Shown in pieces: positions 51,303-59,919 of a stretch of 64,000 bases of DNA. Source of the DNA: CAIQPV01 sp964480365 (GTDB lineage Bacteria; Pseudomonadota; Gammaproteobacteria; Burkholderiales; Gallionellaceae); contig CAYZPM010000006.1 in NCBI GenBank assembly GCA_964480365.1, positions 1 through 64,000 on the forward strand. The letters are read 5' to 3'. Each line of letters starts with the position of its first letter. The stretch's first letter is position 1. The position numbers were made by a program, and so were the translations under genes. Under the pieces are notes generated by a model. It searched no databases. It was not told the DNA's origin and was given only the letters and a program-made list of their open reading frames with translations.

Positions 51303-52439
51303 TTAACCCCTGAAAATATCGAAAGGTTCAATACGGATCACTTTTCTGACACCGATATAGCTTGAAACTCCCGCGATGATAACCACCATGATAAAGGCGA
51401 TCCCGAGATTCATATAGGTTATCTGAGCCGCATAATCCGGCAGCCTGAGTTTTGCCGCCATGATCATGAATGAAGCCAAACCGACGCCTAAACCATAACC
51501 AAGTAATGCGGTAAAGGTGGCCTGAAACAGGATCATGGATATCAGTTCGCTTCCCTTTGCGCCTATCGCTTTCAGGGCGCCGAATTTCTCAAGGTTTTCG
51601 AGGATGAAGGTATAGAAAGTTTGTCCGGAGATGGATAGCCCGACGACAAAACTGATGACCGTCATTATCAACACATTGATGCCCAGGCCAGTCTGAAATT
51701 TATAGAAATTCGAAATTTTCTGCATGAACTCATCGTCTGTGAGAGCTTCGTAACCCAATTTTTGCACTTGCTCCTTGATATAGGGAATGTCGCTACTCTT
51801 TTTCGGCTCAATCAGAATAAACGAGGTGGTGAATCGGGTTGAGGGAATGTAGGTAATGGCCCTGTTGTAAGTCGTGTACAGTGTGGGAACCCCGAACAGT
51901 CCGGAAGAGTTGGCTTTTGCCAAACCGACGACGACTCCACGGTTGTCATTGATTTCAAATTCGGTGCCGATTTTGGGATTTTCGAGTTTCCTGAACTCTG
52001 CATCTTCCACGACAATAAAAGCATTTTCTGCAAATATGTCCTCGATTTTCCCCTCGATCAACTCAGGTCTGCCAAATAAAGTGGGGTCATCCAACCCGAC
52101 AACCGTCACCGATTGATAAGTGCCATCACGAAGCTTGACCAGCGCCCCGCCCGAGTAAAGAGGAACTGCAAATTTGACGCCGTTGATGCTTCTGACAGCA
52201 TCCTGTACGTAATCCGGCATGGGAATGCTGCTGGAGACATTATTAACCGCCGGATCCATTACCCACATTTTTGCGCCAATGTTGAGAACGGTGGAAGAAG
52301 CTCTGTTCAAAATCCCAGCGAACATGGATGTCATCATGATCATCAAGAAGACGGCAAAAGTAATTCCGACAAGCAATGCAGCGAACTTCCCTTTGTCATT
52401 CACAAGAAGTTTAAAAGCGATTTTCAGGATTCCCTTCAC
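51303..52439 (-). CDS. ABC permease, FtsX/DevC type
   Basis: 378 aa from a GTG at 52439 (AGGAAGG upstream), where the DevC-like N-terminus KGILKIAFKLLVNDKGKF begins. TM1 residues 17-40, a large periplasmic MacB-PCD-like domain (about 41-245), then three TMs at the C-terminus (about 250-370) with ENLEKFGALKAIGAKGSEL, the FtsX coupling helix. First gene of the four-gene exporter unit. Confidence 0.9.
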   Translation of the reverse strand: MKGILKIAFKLLVNDKGKFAALLVGITFAVFLMIMMTSMFAGILNRASSTVLNIGAKMWVMDPAVNNVSSSIPMPDYVQDAVRSINGVKFAVPLYSGGALVKLRDGTYQSVTVVGLDDPTLFGRPELIEGKIEDIFAENAFIVVEDAEFRKLENPKIGTEFEINDNRGVVVGLAKANSSGLFGVPTLYTTYNRAITYIPSTRFTTSFILIEPKKSSDIPYIKEQVQKLGYEALTDDEFMQKISNFYKFQTGLGINVLIMTVISFVVGLSISGQTFYTFILENLEKFGALKAIGAKGSELISMILFQATFTALLGYGLGVGLASFMIMAAKLRLPDYAAQITYMNLGIAFIMVVIIAGVSSYIGVRKVIRIEPFDIFRG

Positions 52440-52469
52440 GGCTATTTCCTTCCTGAAGTCCAATACTTA

Positions 52470-52526
52470 TTACCCTGAAGGCGGAGGTGGTGGGGGATAG
52501 CAAGATAGTGCAGGTGGCGCGGGCAG
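52470..52526 (-). pseudogene. duplicated C-terminal tail of the glycine-zipper lipoprotein gene
   Basis: The minus strand reads LPAPPALSCYPPPPPPSG then TAA, matching PAPPAPAPSYYPPPPPPAGQ, the end of the lipoprotein at 53052-53564, at both DNA and protein level. Upstream the match stops at an in-frame TAA. It is a leftover of a local duplication with the SPW gene in between. Confidence 0.6.
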
Positions 52527-52561
52527 TTACTCCAGTTATATGCGGGACGACACATGAGAAA

Positions 52562-52903
52562 TCACACCTTATCATCCTTCATGGCATCGTATATCTGCCA
52601 ACCAGCAAGAGCGACAATTATTACGCCCACCACGATAGCATTAATCGCCGGTTCCCTCTCCGTTGCGAAACTGAGGGTATAGGGGGAAAAAATTAGCCAA
52701 CTCCCCAGCAGGATATTAAAGATTTCCTGCCCTTCATCCAACAGCCTACAGGCGGAAATGAGGTTGAATATGAGAAGCACCCCTCCAAGTCCGCAAGCAT
52801 TTGCCGTGGCGGCCACGTTTAGTGAATATTCCATTTCCCACGGAGAAACAACGAGCCAGCAACCCAACAGAACATTCACCCAATCCTGCCATCGTATGAT
52901 CAT
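52562..52903 (-). CDS. SPW-repeat inner-membrane protein
   Basis: 113 aa from the ATG at 52903, eight bases after AGAGGA; longer frames have no site. Two SPW repeats, WLVVSPW and WLIFSPY, each at the start of a pair of membrane helices (four in all), match the SPW family of unknown function. The C-terminus is short and charged. It stands alone between the exporter operon and the lipoprotein gene. Confidence 0.85.
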   Translation of the reverse strand: MIIRWQDWVNVLLGCWLVVSPWEMEYSLNVAATANACGLGGVLLIFNLISACRLLDEGQEIFNILLGSWLIFSPYTLSFATEREPAINAIVVGVIIVALAGWQIYDAMKDDKV

Positions 52904-53051
52904 TACCGGAGTCCTCTGTGTCGTCTCTTGAGCTATATTATCATTATCTCTCTCCAGACTCTGGCGATCATTTATCGCACCTGCATAAACGAGACTTGAC
53001 ACCATCAATGTATCGACAGCCCCTCAACACAGGTGCGAAAATCACCCTGAA

Positions 53052-53564
53052 TTATTGCCCGGCAGGCGGAGGTGGCGGGGGATAGTAAGATGGCGCTGGT
53101 GCAGGTGGCGCAGGCGGTTGAGAGTAAATCACTCGGGGCTGATAGTAGCCCCCTTGAGGGAGCTGGTTACCTTTGGCATACATGCATTGCTCATAAGCGA
53201 TATCATACCGACGCTGTGCTTCACGCCCACTATAATTCGCTTCACCAGAGCCAATAGCAGCACCACCCAACATTCCAACGGCAGCACCTGAACCAGCGCC
53301 TTGGTGTCCGCCTCCAATCGCCCCGGCAACCGCTCCTATTGCGGTGCCGACTGCAATACTTTTTATCTCACTGTCTGTTGCGGCCTGGTTGGCCGATGTT
53401 CCGATAGAATTTTGCGCAAATTGCCTGCACATATTATCTTCGGCAACAAATAGATCGAATGACTTGCCAGGGGCTGGCATTACCGCAACACTGGGGCCAT
53501 TGGGAACGCTTGCACATCCCGCAAGAACGCCCAAGAAAGCAACTGCAAGAATAGAATAGCGCAT
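53052..53564 (-). CDS. glycine-zipper lipoprotein with proline-rich tail
   Basis: 170 aa from the ATG at 53564 with GGAGG upstream. Lipobox LAGC (Cys near residue 17). Residues 70-105 form a glycine zipper (VGTAIGAVAGAIGGGHQGAG, GGAAIGSG) as in Rz-like and OmpA-like envelope proteins of the YMGG/glycine-zipper families. Two further cysteines lie at FVAEDNMCRQF and YEQCMYAKG. The tail is Pro/Tyr-rich and has been partly duplicated at 52470-52526. Envelope location; function unknown. Confidence 0.85.
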   Translation of the reverse strand: MRYSILAVAFLGVLAGCASVPNGPSVAVMPAPGKSFDLFVAEDNMCRQFAQNSIGTSANQAATDSEIKSIAVGTAIGAVAGAIGGGHQGAGSGAAVGMLGGAAIGSGEANYSGREAQRRYDIAYEQCMYAKGNQLPQGGYYQPRVIYSQPPAPPAPAPSYYPPPPPPAGQ

Positions 53565-53746
53565 GATTAATACCTCCAAACTGTTGTTAAGCAAAAACAG
53601 CAATGCACATTATACGCCCCCTGATCCACACAAGTTATGTATGGCAAACCTAACGGGCGTGAAAATCGTCCGGCTGAGCCGGAGCATTTGCGGCATGGCA
53701 GGCTGGTGATTTATTATCGTGACTGGATGCACTTAGGAATCAGGAT

Positions 53747-54001
53747 ATGAATAAATCCCAACAGGGTCAACTCGAAATGGTCAATTTGAACTCGCGCCAA
53801 CAACCTATGGATAAAGAATCAGGTGACAAGCCTCCAGATTGTCACAATTGCACCCACTACTACATTACCCACGACGCCAATTTCAGATATGGCTGCCGTG
53901 CTCTTGACTTCAAAAGTCAACGACAGCCAAGTCTTGATGTCCTTGAGGCGTCTGGACAGCAGTGCCACTACTTCAATAAAAAGGGGCGGGGCACGAAGTA
54001 G
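53747..54001 (+). CDS. small Cys/His-rich conserved protein
   Basis: 84 aa; AGG lies five bases before the ATG, and Met residues at 11 and 21 are alternative starts. The conserved core is CHNCTHYYITHDANFRYGCRAL...SGQQCHYF: C32, C35, C50 and C73 with several histidines, a likely metal site. Related short proteins occur in Proteobacteria but have no known function to me. It is followed by the metB-like gene after 198 bases. Confidence 0.65.
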   Translation: MNKSQQGQLEMVNLNSRQQPMDKESGDKPPDCHNCTHYYITHDANFRYGCRALDFKSQRQPSLDVLEASGQQCHYFNKKGRGTK

Positions 54002-54074
54002 TCTGGCATATGTAGGGTGGGGCGCCAGTTTACAATGCATGCGAACACGGTAAACGGAATTCGGGAGCGCAGGT

Positions 54075-54203
54075 ATGTTGAACGAGATCACCGACCGCGA
54101 AGCTCCAATGTCCGAGAGCGACACTATCGGCGTGCTGCTGAACATCAACCATAGTCATGTAACACTTATGTGTGTCATCCATTTTTCAAAGGAAACGAAA
54201 TGA
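54075..54203 (+). CDS. possible 42-aa upstream ORF overlapping the PLP-enzyme start
   Basis: ATG at 54075 (GGAGCGCAGGT upstream) reads MLNEITDREAPMSESDTIGV... to a TGA that overlaps the ATG of the next gene (ATGA). Overlap of this kind suggests translational coupling or a leader peptide, but the frame may also be the remnant of another gene. Confidence 0.25.
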   Translation: MLNEITDREAPMSESDTIGVLLNINHSHVTLMCVIHFSKETK

Positions 54204-55366
54204 AAAAAGATGCAGGACTTTCTACCCGTTGCGTACATGCGGGTGAAATTCAGGATGCTCAGGGTTCGCCCCACACGCCCATTTACACCACGACCACTTT
54301 TAAGTTCAACTCCACCGCAGATCTGCTGGATGTAGTGGAGGGACGTAAAGTCGGCAATCTCTACACTCGCTACGGTTCTAACCCCACTATTCGTGCCTTG
54401 GAAGACAAGCTCGCTGCGTTGGAAGGAGCAGAAGCAGCCTTTGCATTCAGTTCAGGTATGGCGGCAGAGGCAGCATTGTTTTTTGCGCATGGTCGCAAAG
54501 GAATTGTCTGCATTGGGGATGCTTATGGCGGCACTCTGGAATTACTTTCCGCACAATTACCACTGCTGGGTATTCCCACTCATTTCTTGCTGGGCAGCGA
54601 ACTCGACCGCCTTCCGTCCATTCTGGATCAGGGGGTAGAGTTGGTGTTTTTCGAAACACCAACGAATCCCACTCTTGAAATCTTCGACATCATGGCGATT
54701 TGCGCTACTGCGCACGCGAAGGGAGCGAAAGTGGCGGTGGACAACACCTTCGCTTCGCCTGTAAATCAAAATCCCCTCGCATTGGGGGCTGATTTAGTCA
54801 TGCACAGTGCCACAAAATTTTTGGGCGGACATAGCGATATCACCGCTGGAACCTTGATGGGGAAAGGGGAGCTGCTTGAACCCGTGAGGAATTGGCGCAA
54901 GAATCTGGGTCAAATGATTGCCCCAGAAGTGGCAAGCCTGCTCGCGAGAAGTCTCAGAACGCTGGTAGTACGAGTGGAACGCCAGAATGCTTCGGCCTTG
55001 GCAATTGCCCAAGCCATGCAAAGTCATCCGCGAATTCGTCGAGTATTTTATCCCGGTCTACCTGATTTCCCCGGTCATGCAGTGGCAAGAACGCAGATGC
55101 GCGGTTTCGGTGGCATGCTGACGATCGAGGTGAATAGCTCCATTTATGATGCAGCACAAGTTGTGGATCGATTAAAACTCTTCGCTATTGCACCAAGCTT
55201 AGGAGGAGTGGAAAGCTTGGCCACGCAGCCCGTGACCACCACTCATCACGGCATTAGTGCAGTTGAACTGAAACGGCGCGGCATTAGCGATGCGATGATA
55301 CGCCTGTCCGTTGGGCTGGAAAATTTGGACGACCTGATCAATGACCTGATGCAGGCACTCGAATAA
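54200..55366 (+). CDS. Cys/Met metabolism PLP-dependent transsulfuration enzyme
   Basis: 388 aa from the ATG at 54200 (AAGGA upstream). Fold-type I PLP enzyme: TRCVHAGEIQD, the YTRYGSNPT loop, AAFAFSSGMAAEAAL, the Asp of VAVDNTFASP, and the PLP Lys in MHSATKFLGGHSDITAG. Motifs fit cystathionine gamma-synthase, gamma-lyase or O-acyl-homoserine sulfhydrylase; which one cannot be decided from sequence alone. Standing alone, with no met genes beside it. Confidence 0.9.
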   Translation: MKKDAGLSTRCVHAGEIQDAQGSPHTPIYTTTTFKFNSTADLLDVVEGRKVGNLYTRYGSNPTIRALEDKLAALEGAEAAFAFSSGMAAEAALFFAHGRKGIVCIGDAYGGTLELLSAQLPLLGIPTHFLLGSELDRLPSILDQGVELVFFETPTNPTLEIFDIMAICATAHAKGAKVAVDNTFASPVNQNPLALGADLVMHSATKFLGGHSDITAGTLMGKGELLEPVRNWRKNLGQMIAPEVASLLARSLRTLVVRVERQNASALAIAQAMQSHPRIRRVFYPGLPDFPGHAVARTQMRGFGGMLTIEVNSSIYDAAQVVDRLKLFAIAPSLGGVESLATQPVTTTHHGISAVELKRRGISDAMIRLSVGLENLDDLINDLMQALE

Positions 55367-55410
55367 TCCACTGATATATTCGGGATCGTCTAACTACTCG
55401 ATAATCCTAC

Positions 55411-56589
55411 CTAATCGCTTATCCGCCCCAACAGTGTTAGGCGAGTATGGATGGCTTTTTCTGCAATCAACTGTGTGGCCGCAGCAACTTGTCCCCATGT
55501 ATTCCATAGCAATACACCCCGCACGCGTCCGTCACGCAAATAGTAAATGACGCCCTTGCGGAACGACTCCTTCCAGTCTTCGATAATGTCGAGGCTGGCA
55601 TCAAGTTCTCCCACCGCTTCGTAGCCCAGATCAAACAGGTCGGAATAAAAGAAAGGCTGGTGACGATAGCTTTCGGATTGTCCAGCCATATTTCTGCCTG
55701 CCATTTCGCCCATGACATTGGCGTTGTCCTCATGCTCCACGCGAACACGTTTCTCCAGCGCGGTAGAGTAGAAATTCGCCACATCGCCCGCTGCATAAAT
55801 GTCGGGATTGCTCGTGCGCAAAAACTCGTCCACCACGATACCATTGTCAATCGCGAGACCGGCTTGCTCGGCTAACTCGGTATTGGGCTGGATGCCCAAG
55901 CCAGCGACAACGCCATCTGCGGAGATTTCCGTGCCGCTGCCCGTAGTCACAACTGTTTTGGCACCCATAGTACGGACAGATTTGACGGTCTCAGACGCGA
56001 GCAACGTTACGCCCTTTTCCTGATAATAAGAATTCAAGAATGCCACGAGTGGTTGCGGATAGACACGCGATCCGATCCCATTTGACGGAAAGATCATCGT
56101 GACCCGTTTCCCGTTCATGGCGAGCGCCGCAGCAACTTCCGATCCGATGAAGCCACCGCCGATAACGACAAAATCCGATCCACGTTGGCTCAGTTCACGC
56201 AGCTTCCGGTAGTCGTCTGCCGTCCTGAAATAGATCACGCTTTCACCTGCATCTGGCAGGCGACGTACCGAGCCGCCCGTAGCGAGTAAAAGTTTTTCAT
56301 AGGTGTAGATGTTTCCCGCGTTATCAGTCGCCGTCTTTTTTGCCGGGTCGATGGCTAACACTTTCTTGCCCACATGCACGCTGGCATTCAATTCGTGGGA
56401 ATTGCGCCAAATGGATTCGAACTGCATGCCCTTCCATAATGACTTGGACAAGGGAGGGCGGTCATATGGCGGATCACGCTCATCGCAAATTATGGCAATA
56501 GTGCCGCTTTGGTCGATTTTGCGGATACCACGGACAGCAGAATCGGCAGCCATTCCACCGCCGATGATGAGGTATTTGTGATGTTTCAT
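55411..56589 (-). CDS. FAD-dependent pyridine-nucleotide oxidoreductase (ferredoxin-reductase/AIF-like)
   Basis: 392 aa from the ATG at 56589, eight bases after GGAGGA. FAD motif IIGGGMAADSAVRGI, ERDPPYDRPPLSKSLW, NAD(P) motif VIGGGFIGSEVAAAL, and the FAD-2 motif PDIYAAGDVANF. The C-terminal domain lacks redox cysteines, so it is not a disulfide reductase. Family members reduce ferredoxins, rubredoxins or nitrite/NO-related partners; the partner here is unknown. Convergent with the PLP enzyme. Confidence 0.9.
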   Translation of the reverse strand: MKHHKYLIIGGGMAADSAVRGIRKIDQSGTIAIICDERDPPYDRPPLSKSLWKGMQFESIWRNSHELNASVHVGKKVLAIDPAKKTATDNAGNIYTYEKLLLATGGSVRRLPDAGESVIYFRTADDYRKLRELSQRGSDFVVIGGGFIGSEVAAALAMNGKRVTMIFPSNGIGSRVYPQPLVAFLNSYYQEKGVTLLASETVKSVRTMGAKTVVTTGSGTEISADGVVAGLGIQPNTELAEQAGLAIDNGIVVDEFLRTSNPDIYAAGDVANFYSTALEKRVRVEHEDNANVMGEMAGRNMAGQSESYRHQPFFYSDLFDLGYEAVGELDASLDIIEDWKESFRKGVIYYLRDGRVRGVLLWNTWGQVAAATQLIAEKAIHTRLTLLGRISD

Positions 56590-56801
56590 GGCCATTCCTC
56601 CTTGTCCAATTTTGCATCTTCCATGATAACGACGATTGCGGTATCGAATTATAAGCAGTCGTTTAATTTTGCGTTGAATGATTGTCGCTAACCTCTAGTC
56701 CTTTGTATAGGCATAGGACAAACACCGATGTTTTTAAATCCGTCCCATCGTCATAATGCGCCTGTTTAAAAACCAATTATTGACTTGATTAAGGAATTGC
56801 C

Positions 56802-57266
56802 ATGGCCACAAACAGCAAGAAAACTACGACCACACCTGCCACCAACACCGTTCCAACCAAAAAACCTGTTGCCAAAAGAGTTGCTGCGGTAACCCCGTCA
56901 AGCAAAACCGTCGCCCCAAAAGCAGCGGCAAATCCGGTAAAAAAAGCTGTAGCGGCAACTTCTAAAAAAACAGCAACAGATCAAGCAAAAAAAACAATCG
57001 CAGCAGCTACAAAAGAAACTGCGCCAATCTCATCCAAAATAGTGAGCGCGCCGAAAACTGAAGCGCCTGCAAGCAAGCCTGCCGCAACTGCGAAAAGTAT
57101 CCCGGCAAAAAATGTCAAGAAAAACACCGTTACTCCAGAAGAACGTTACAAGATGATCGCCACTGCCGCCTTTTTTCGCGCCGAACGACGGGGATTTGCC
57201 ACAGGTCACGAAACGGAAGACTGGAGTGCCAGCGAAGCGGAAATTGAAGCAATGCTGAATGCTTAA
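56802..57266 (+). CDS. histone-H1-like tail fused to DUF2934
   Basis: 154 aa. Residues 1-108 are almost all Lys, Ala, Pro and Thr (KKTTTTPATNTVPTKKP and similar), like bacterial histone-H1-type nucleoid proteins. Residues 112-154 are a DUF2934 domain (PEERYKMIATAAFFRAERRGF, then HETEDWSASEAEIEAMLNA). It should bind DNA or RNA through the basic tail. AAGGAATTGCC precedes the ATG. The tail is low in complexity, so homologues will vary in length. Confidence 0.85.
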   Translation: MATNSKKTTTTPATNTVPTKKPVAKRVAAVTPSSKTVAPKAAANPVKKAVAATSKKTATDQAKKTIAAATKETAPISSKIVSAPKTEAPASKPAATAKSIPAKNVKKNTVTPEERYKMIATAAFFRAERRGFATGHETEDWSASEAEIEAMLNA

Positions 57267-57303
57267 CTCAAATCGGGACATTCAGGCCAAGGAGTAATGG
57301 GAA

Positions 57304-57483
57304 TTGGATATTACAAACAAAACGGTTGTTGAGCGATTTGCAAATGAAATTTCCGTTGTTGAGGGAGATGTAATGACAGAACGTGGAGAAGTCACATTCT
57401 GTTGGGTGGAAAGAAATGGTGAGAGAGTTTCTAATTTTACTGATATCGACACCGCTATGGAATTGGCAACCAAAAGGATGTGA
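57304..57483 (+). CDS. small hypothetical protein, 59 aa
   Basis: A TTG at 57304, ten bases after AAGGAG, opens a 59-codon frame (DITNKTVVERFANEISVVEG, then a strand-rich part with FCWVERNGERVSNFTD) ending TGA at 57483. An ATG at residue 24 is an alternative start. Amino-acid mix looks natural. It follows the DUF2934 gene by 37 bases and may be cotranscribed. Not recognised. Confidence 0.35.
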   Translation: MDITNKTVVERFANEISVVEGDVMTERGEVTFCWVERNGERVSNFTDIDTAMELATKRM

Positions 57484-57679
57484 TACCGTACAGACATAGT
57501 TACTCAACTGTTGCTAGGTAACCCGCTAACGCAGCTATTTCGAAGTTTGGCACACTGCCGACACGTCAAAAGAAACAACAACAAGAGAATAACAATCGAT
57601 CATTCAGGCACAGTGCCGCTAATAAATCGGTGTTTATGAGTTGGCTTCAATATATTAATATTGACGTAACTAATTGATT

Positions 57680-57770
57680 TGGCGGAGAGGGCGGGATTCG
57701 AACCCGCGTTCAGGTATTACCCGAAACACGCTTTCCAGGCGTGCGACTTAAACCGCTCATCCACCTCTCC
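57680..57770 (-). tRNA. tRNA-Ser (anticodon GGA)
   Basis: 91 nt including encoded CCA. Acceptor GGAGAGG pairs with CCTCTCC, discriminator G; anticodon arm CACGC-CTGGAAA-GCGTG gives GGA; a long variable arm as in class II tRNAs; T arm GCGGG-TTCGAAT-CCCGC. Decodes UCC and UCU. Confidence 0.97.
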
Positions 57771-57812
57771 GAAAGGGCGCGCAGGATAAACCAGAATGGT
57801 CGCAGCCGCAAT

Positions 57813-58574
57813 CTAAAAGTTATTCTTCCACTCGCGCAGTGCAGTAAACACTTTGAGTTCGGAACTGTCGGTTAGGCCATGTCGGCGCAGGGCGTGAATG
57901 ATTTCTGGCTCTGTGCAACGCAAAAATGGATTGGTGGCTTTTTCCAGTGCAATGGTCGAGGGCAGGGTTGGTTGTCCGGTGGCACATAGCGCACGTGCAT
58001 CCGACTGGCGCTGTTTGAGTTGCGTATTGCCCGGTTCGCAGGCCATGCCGAAGCGGATGTTGGCCTCGGTGTATTCGTGTGCGCAATATACCCGCGTGTC
58101 GTCTGGTAACTGTGCCAAGCGTTGCAGCGAGTGGTGCAATTGCGCAGCCGTGCCTTCGAACAGCCTGCCACAACCGCATCCAAACAGCGTATCCCCGCAA
58201 AATACTGATCCTTCACCCATGTAGGCTATATGTCCGCGCGTATGGCCGGGAATGTCTAGCACTTTGAGTTGAATACCCAGTTCCGCAATTTCAACAACGT
58301 CACCTTCACTGACCGCACGGCTGACACAAGGAATATTTTCATGCCGTGGCCCATACACCGGCACGTTGTATAATTGTGCCAGTTCGCAGATTCCGCCGAC
58401 ATGGTCGTTGTGATGGTGGGTGCACAGGATAGAGGTTAGCTTGAGTTGATGCGCATGCAGCCATGTGAGCACCGGCGAGGCGTCACCCGGATCGACTACA
58501 ACGGCGTACTGCCGATCATGCAGCGTCCAGATGTAATTATCTTTAAAGGCGGGAATAGGAATAATGTTGAGCAT
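57813..58574 (-). CDS. gloB: hydroxyacylglutathione hydrolase (glyoxalase II)
   Basis: 253 aa from the ATG at 58574, where the conserved MLNIIPIPAFKDNYIW starts. Metallo-beta-lactamase motif THHHNDHVGG, the metal Asp in FCGDTLFGCGCGR, and His in CAHEYTEAN. Hydrolyses S-lactoylglutathione to lactate and glutathione in methylglyoxal detoxification. The gene is divergent from the methyltransferase, an arrangement also known around E. coli gloB-yafS-rnhA-dnaQ. Confidence 0.96.
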   Translation of the reverse strand: MLNIIPIPAFKDNYIWTLHDRQYAVVVDPGDASPVLTWLHAHQLKLTSILCTHHHNDHVGGICELAQLYNVPVYGPRHENIPCVSRAVSEGDVVEIAELGIQLKVLDIPGHTRGHIAYMGEGSVFCGDTLFGCGCGRLFEGTAAQLHHSLQRLAQLPDDTRVYCAHEYTEANIRFGMACEPGNTQLKQRQSDARALCATGQPTLPSTIALEKATNPFLRCTEPEIIHALRRHGLTDSSELKVFTALREWKNNF

Positions 58575-58603
58575 GGGATCAAATTTGATTGAAACGGCAC
58601 TGC

Positions 58604-59386
58604 ATGTCAACTGCTAATTCGCTAACCGATTGGTTCGCCTCGCCTCAGGGAAAATACCTGCTGACGCGCGAGCAGGCATTCTTTGATCAGACAGTGGCCG
58701 ATATTTTTGGTTTCAATGCCGTTCAATTGGGATTGACTGAATACGAGTTTTTGCGCGCCAGCCGCATGCCGTTGCGCACTGTGGCGGGGAATAGGGCCGG
58801 GCTGCAAGCTTGCAAATCTGCTGATGGCGACAAATCTGCACAGTATGAAAAAGTCAGGCTGGTTATGGATGAGTTGCCGTTCGACAGCGGCAGCCTGGAC
58901 ATGGTGGTAATGCCGCATGTGCTGGAATTCAATGATAACCCGCACCAGATTTTGCGCGAGGTCGAACGGGTGCTGATGCCGGAAGGGCATGTCATCATCG
59001 CGGGTTTCAATCCGCGCAGCCTGTGGGGGTTGCGGCGTGCGCTGGGTTCGCAGATGGGCTACCCTTGGCGTGGCAATTTTATTTCCTTGCCGCGTATGAA
59101 GGACTGGCTGGCGTTGCTCGGGTTCGAGGTAGTGGCGGGAAGTTTTGCCTGCTATGCGCCGCCGTTGCTCAACTCGAAGTTGATTAAGCGTCTGCATTTT
59201 ATGGAGCCGGCAGGTGACCGCTGGTGGGCCGTGTGCGGTGGGGTATATTTTTTGCAGGCGATCAAGCGTGTGCCAGGCATGCGTCCGATCAAGCCTAGTT
59301 GGAACGAGGCGCTGGTGGGCAAGCTGCTGCCGGCTGCGCCCAAGCTGAACAGAGAAGTGTCGCAGAAATCCAAAACGGAATCCTAA
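58604..59386 (+). CDS. class I SAM-dependent methyltransferase (YafS-like)
   Basis: 260 aa from the ATG at 58604; the site upstream is weak and a TTG at 58589 is possible. Rather than a clear glycine-rich motif I, the protein shows DELPFDSGSLDMVVMPHVLEF (motif II/III) and REVERVLMPEGHVIIAGFNPRSLWGLRR, typical of methyltransferase 11. Substrate unknown. Position between gloB and rnhA is conserved widely. Its stop overlaps the rnhA start by one base. Confidence 0.88.
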   Translation: MSTANSLTDWFASPQGKYLLTREQAFFDQTVADIFGFNAVQLGLTEYEFLRASRMPLRTVAGNRAGLQACKSADGDKSAQYEKVRLVMDELPFDSGSLDMVVMPHVLEFNDNPHQILREVERVLMPEGHVIIAGFNPRSLWGLRRALGSQMGYPWRGNFISLPRMKDWLALLGFEVVAGSFACYAPPLLNSKLIKRLHFMEPAGDRWWAVCGGVYFLQAIKRVPGMRPIKPSWNEALVGKLLPAAPKLNREVSQKSKTES

Positions 59387-59847
59387 TGACAATAAGTGAA
59401 GACGCAGTTGAGATTTTTACCGACGGAGCCTGTAAGGGTAATCCCGGCGTAGGTGGCTGGGGCGCGCTGTTGCGTACCATGGGTAAAGAGCGCGAACTTT
59501 TTGGCGGTGAGGCGCACACCACCAACAACCGTATGGAACTGCTCGGGGCGATCCGCGCACTGGAGGCGCTGAAACGCCCGTGCAAAGTGATCCTGCACAC
59601 CGACTCGAAATACGTGCAGCAGGGCATCACCGCATGGGTACACAACTGGAAACTACGCGGCTGGAAAACCGCTGACAAGAAACCGGTGAAGAACGAAGAC
59701 TTGTGGCGAGTGCTGGATGAACTGGCGAGCAAGCATCATATGCAGTGGGTGTGGATCAAGGGGCATGCCGGGCACGACGGCAATGAGCGAGCGGATCAAC
59801 TGGCCAATCGCGGTGTTGAAGAAATCTTGAACGGGCAGAAATTGTAG
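59386..59847 (+). CDS. rnhA: ribonuclease HI
   Basis: 153 aa. Catalytic DEDD set visible: Asp in IFTDGACKGNPG, Glu in TNNRMELLGAI, Asp in HTDSKYVQQGI, Asp in GNERADQLANRG. Removes RNA from RNA-DNA hybrids. ATG overlaps the preceding stop (TAATG); longer frames run into the methyltransferase. dnaQ follows after 72 bases filled by a palindromic repeat. Confidence 0.97.
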   Translation: MTISEDAVEIFTDGACKGNPGVGGWGALLRTMGKERELFGGEAHTTNNRMELLGAIRALEALKRPCKVILHTDSKYVQQGITAWVHNWKLRGWKTADKKPVKNEDLWRVLDELASKHHMQWVWIKGHAGHDGNERADQLANRGVEEILNGQKL

Positions 59848-59897
59848 GTCGGGCTATGCCCGACATCTTTTAGAGTGCGGCGGGCATACCGTCCTAA
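59844..59897. repeat. palindromic intergenic repeat between rnhA and dnaQ
   Basis: GTAGGTCGGGCTATGCCCGACA (hairpin GTCGGGC/GCCCGAC) overlaps the rnhA stop codon and is followed by GAGTGCGGCGGGCAT...CCTA. It combines the two repeat types found at 47853-48077. Confidence 0.5.
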
Positions 59898-59919
59898 AAA
59901 AACAAAATAGGCAGAAGTG

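Noticed and set aside
58622..59392. 256-aa minus-strand frame opposite the methyltransferase
   Set aside because: Shadow frame; the plus-strand gene has methyltransferase motifs and conserved gene order.
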